From an uncultured Roseiarcus sp. (GTDB lineage Bacteria; Pseudomonadota; Alphaproteobacteria; Rhizobiales; Beijerinckiaceae), in contig CAMFKX010000010.1 of NCBI GenBank assembly GCA_945957375.1, positions 1 to 41,825 on the forward strand: a stretch of DNA of 41,825 nucleotides. Direction: 5' to 3'. This document shows, piece by piece, positions 41,371 through 41,825 of the stretch. Position 1 is the first letter of the stretch; every line of letters begins with the position of its first letter. A model generated the notes under the pieces. That model saw only the letters and a list, made by a program, of their open reading frames with translations, was not told the DNA's origin and did not search any database. The position numbers and the translations under genes are program-made.

Positions 41371-41825
41371 TCAAGCCGCCGTCATTGTGTCGGTAAACAG
41401 CCTTTGACCAAAGATAGTCATGTAATGTCGAAACCAGTATGTGTAACTCTCCGGTCTCGAGGCGACGTCGGCGGACAACTCCTCGTATTGACGCCACGCG
41501 ACCTCAGCGACTTCCTCGCTGTCCGGCGTTACCGCTCCGCTGTAGTCTCCGATGAACAGATGAACGATCTCGTCCTCGATCAGGCCGCCGCCCACCGGCG
41601 CGCGATAGTGGATGCGCGCAATCGGCTTCAGCGGGCAGACGACGCCAAGCTCCTCCCGCAGACGGCGGGAGGCGGTGTGATTCGGGGGCTCTCCCGGCCG
41701 GGGATGCGTGCAGCAGGCGTTGGTCCAGAGTCCGCCGGAATGATACTTCCCGAACGCGCGGCGCTGAAGAAGCATCCGGCCCAGGCTGTCGACGATACAC
41801 ACCGAGATCGCCCTGTGCCGAAGAC
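41371..41825 (-). CDS. idi: Isopentenyl-diphosphate delta-isomerase, 5' end cut by window
   Basis: Nudix-fold type I isomerase that interconverts IPP and DMAPP for carotenoid and bacteriochlorophyll tail synthesis. The frame is open to the window edge and reads RHRAISVCIVDSLGRMLLQRR at that end, so the N-terminus (~25-30 residues) is missing; the ATG at 41802 is internal. Family motifs: GGLWTNACCTHPRPGE (catalytic Cys), RRLREELGV (Nudix Glu) and IEDEIVHLFIGDY. It is 153 bp upstream of ppsR2 on the same strand. A photosynthesis-cluster idi is common in purple bacteria. Confidence 0.95.
   Translation of the reverse strand, partial: LRHRAISVCIVDSLGRMLLQRRAFGKYHSGGLWTNACCTHPRPGEPPNHTASRRLREELGVVCPLKPIARIHYRAPVGGGLIEDEIVHLFIGDYSGAVTPDSEEVAEVAWRQYEELSADVASRPESYTYWFRHYMTIFGQRLFTDTMTAA

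Overview
This window is the bch/puh/puc half of a photosynthesis gene cluster from a purple non-sulfur alphaproteobacterium. GC content is high and nearly all genes are densely packed. The LH2 beta and alpha N-termini closely resemble those of Rhodoblastus (Rhodopseudomonas) acidophilus. The gene order bchFNBHLM-lhaA-puhABC-orf-acsF-puhE-hemA, and the pairing of a second ppsR with a bacteriophytochrome, are those of Rhizobiales phototrophs (Rhodopseudomonas, Bradyrhizobium and Rhodoblastus-like). The genus is an inference from the protein sequences. The puf operon, the bchC/X/Y/Z genes and the crt genes are not in the window.

Layout. 1-5.5 kb is housekeeping: partial trpB and trpF (minus), cytochrome c2 (plus), a ModE-type HTH protein and an M20 peptidase (minus), ilvC (plus) and tRNA-Lys(CTT). 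5.6-9.5 kb carries a 55-aa membrane peptide, an IclR regulator, a structured leader, and a sorbosone-dehydrogenase-like quinoprotein coupled to a small cytochrome c, then an exported protein of unknown function. 9.5-12.5 kb (minus) is the LH2 puc operon: pucB, a pucA with a long C-terminal extension, a strong stem-loop, pucC, and a stress-type protein ending in 16-residue repeats. 13.0-28.8 kb (minus) is one nearly gapless run from bchF to hemA. It covers chlorophyllide synthesis, the reaction-centre H subunit and its assembly factors, the aerobic cyclase and ALA synthase. 29.4-37.5 kb (plus) holds ppsR1, what looks like a bchG remnant, bch2, bchP, tspO, a small membrane protein, dxs and the B12-binding antirepressor gene ppaA/aerR. 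37.5-41.8 kb has a small unknown gene (plus) facing idi, ppsR2 and bphP (minus).

How the genes work together. HemA feeds ALA into the tetrapyrrole pathway. BchH, BchM and AcsF, then BchNBL and BchF, run it towards bacteriochlorophyll. BchP reduces the tail, while Dxs and Idi supply isoprenoid for the tail and for carotenoids. LhaA, PucC and Bch2 are three related membrane proteins for pigment and antenna assembly. PuhA/B/C/E build the reaction centre-LH1 core. Control sits inside the cluster: two PpsR repressors, a cobalamin-type antirepressor and a bacteriophytochrome. PpsR-type palindromes (TGT-N12-ACA or near matches) precede pucB, bchF/ppsR1, bch2 and ppaA, usually as one good site plus one degraded site.

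Most unusual points: the ~55-residue C-terminal extension on LH2 alpha; an apparent internal deletion of bchG leaving a 54-codon ORF coupled to bch2; a ~125-residue C-terminal extension on PuhE; a 48-bp coding tandem repeat beside pucC; and a leader with competing stems upstream of the quinoprotein gene.
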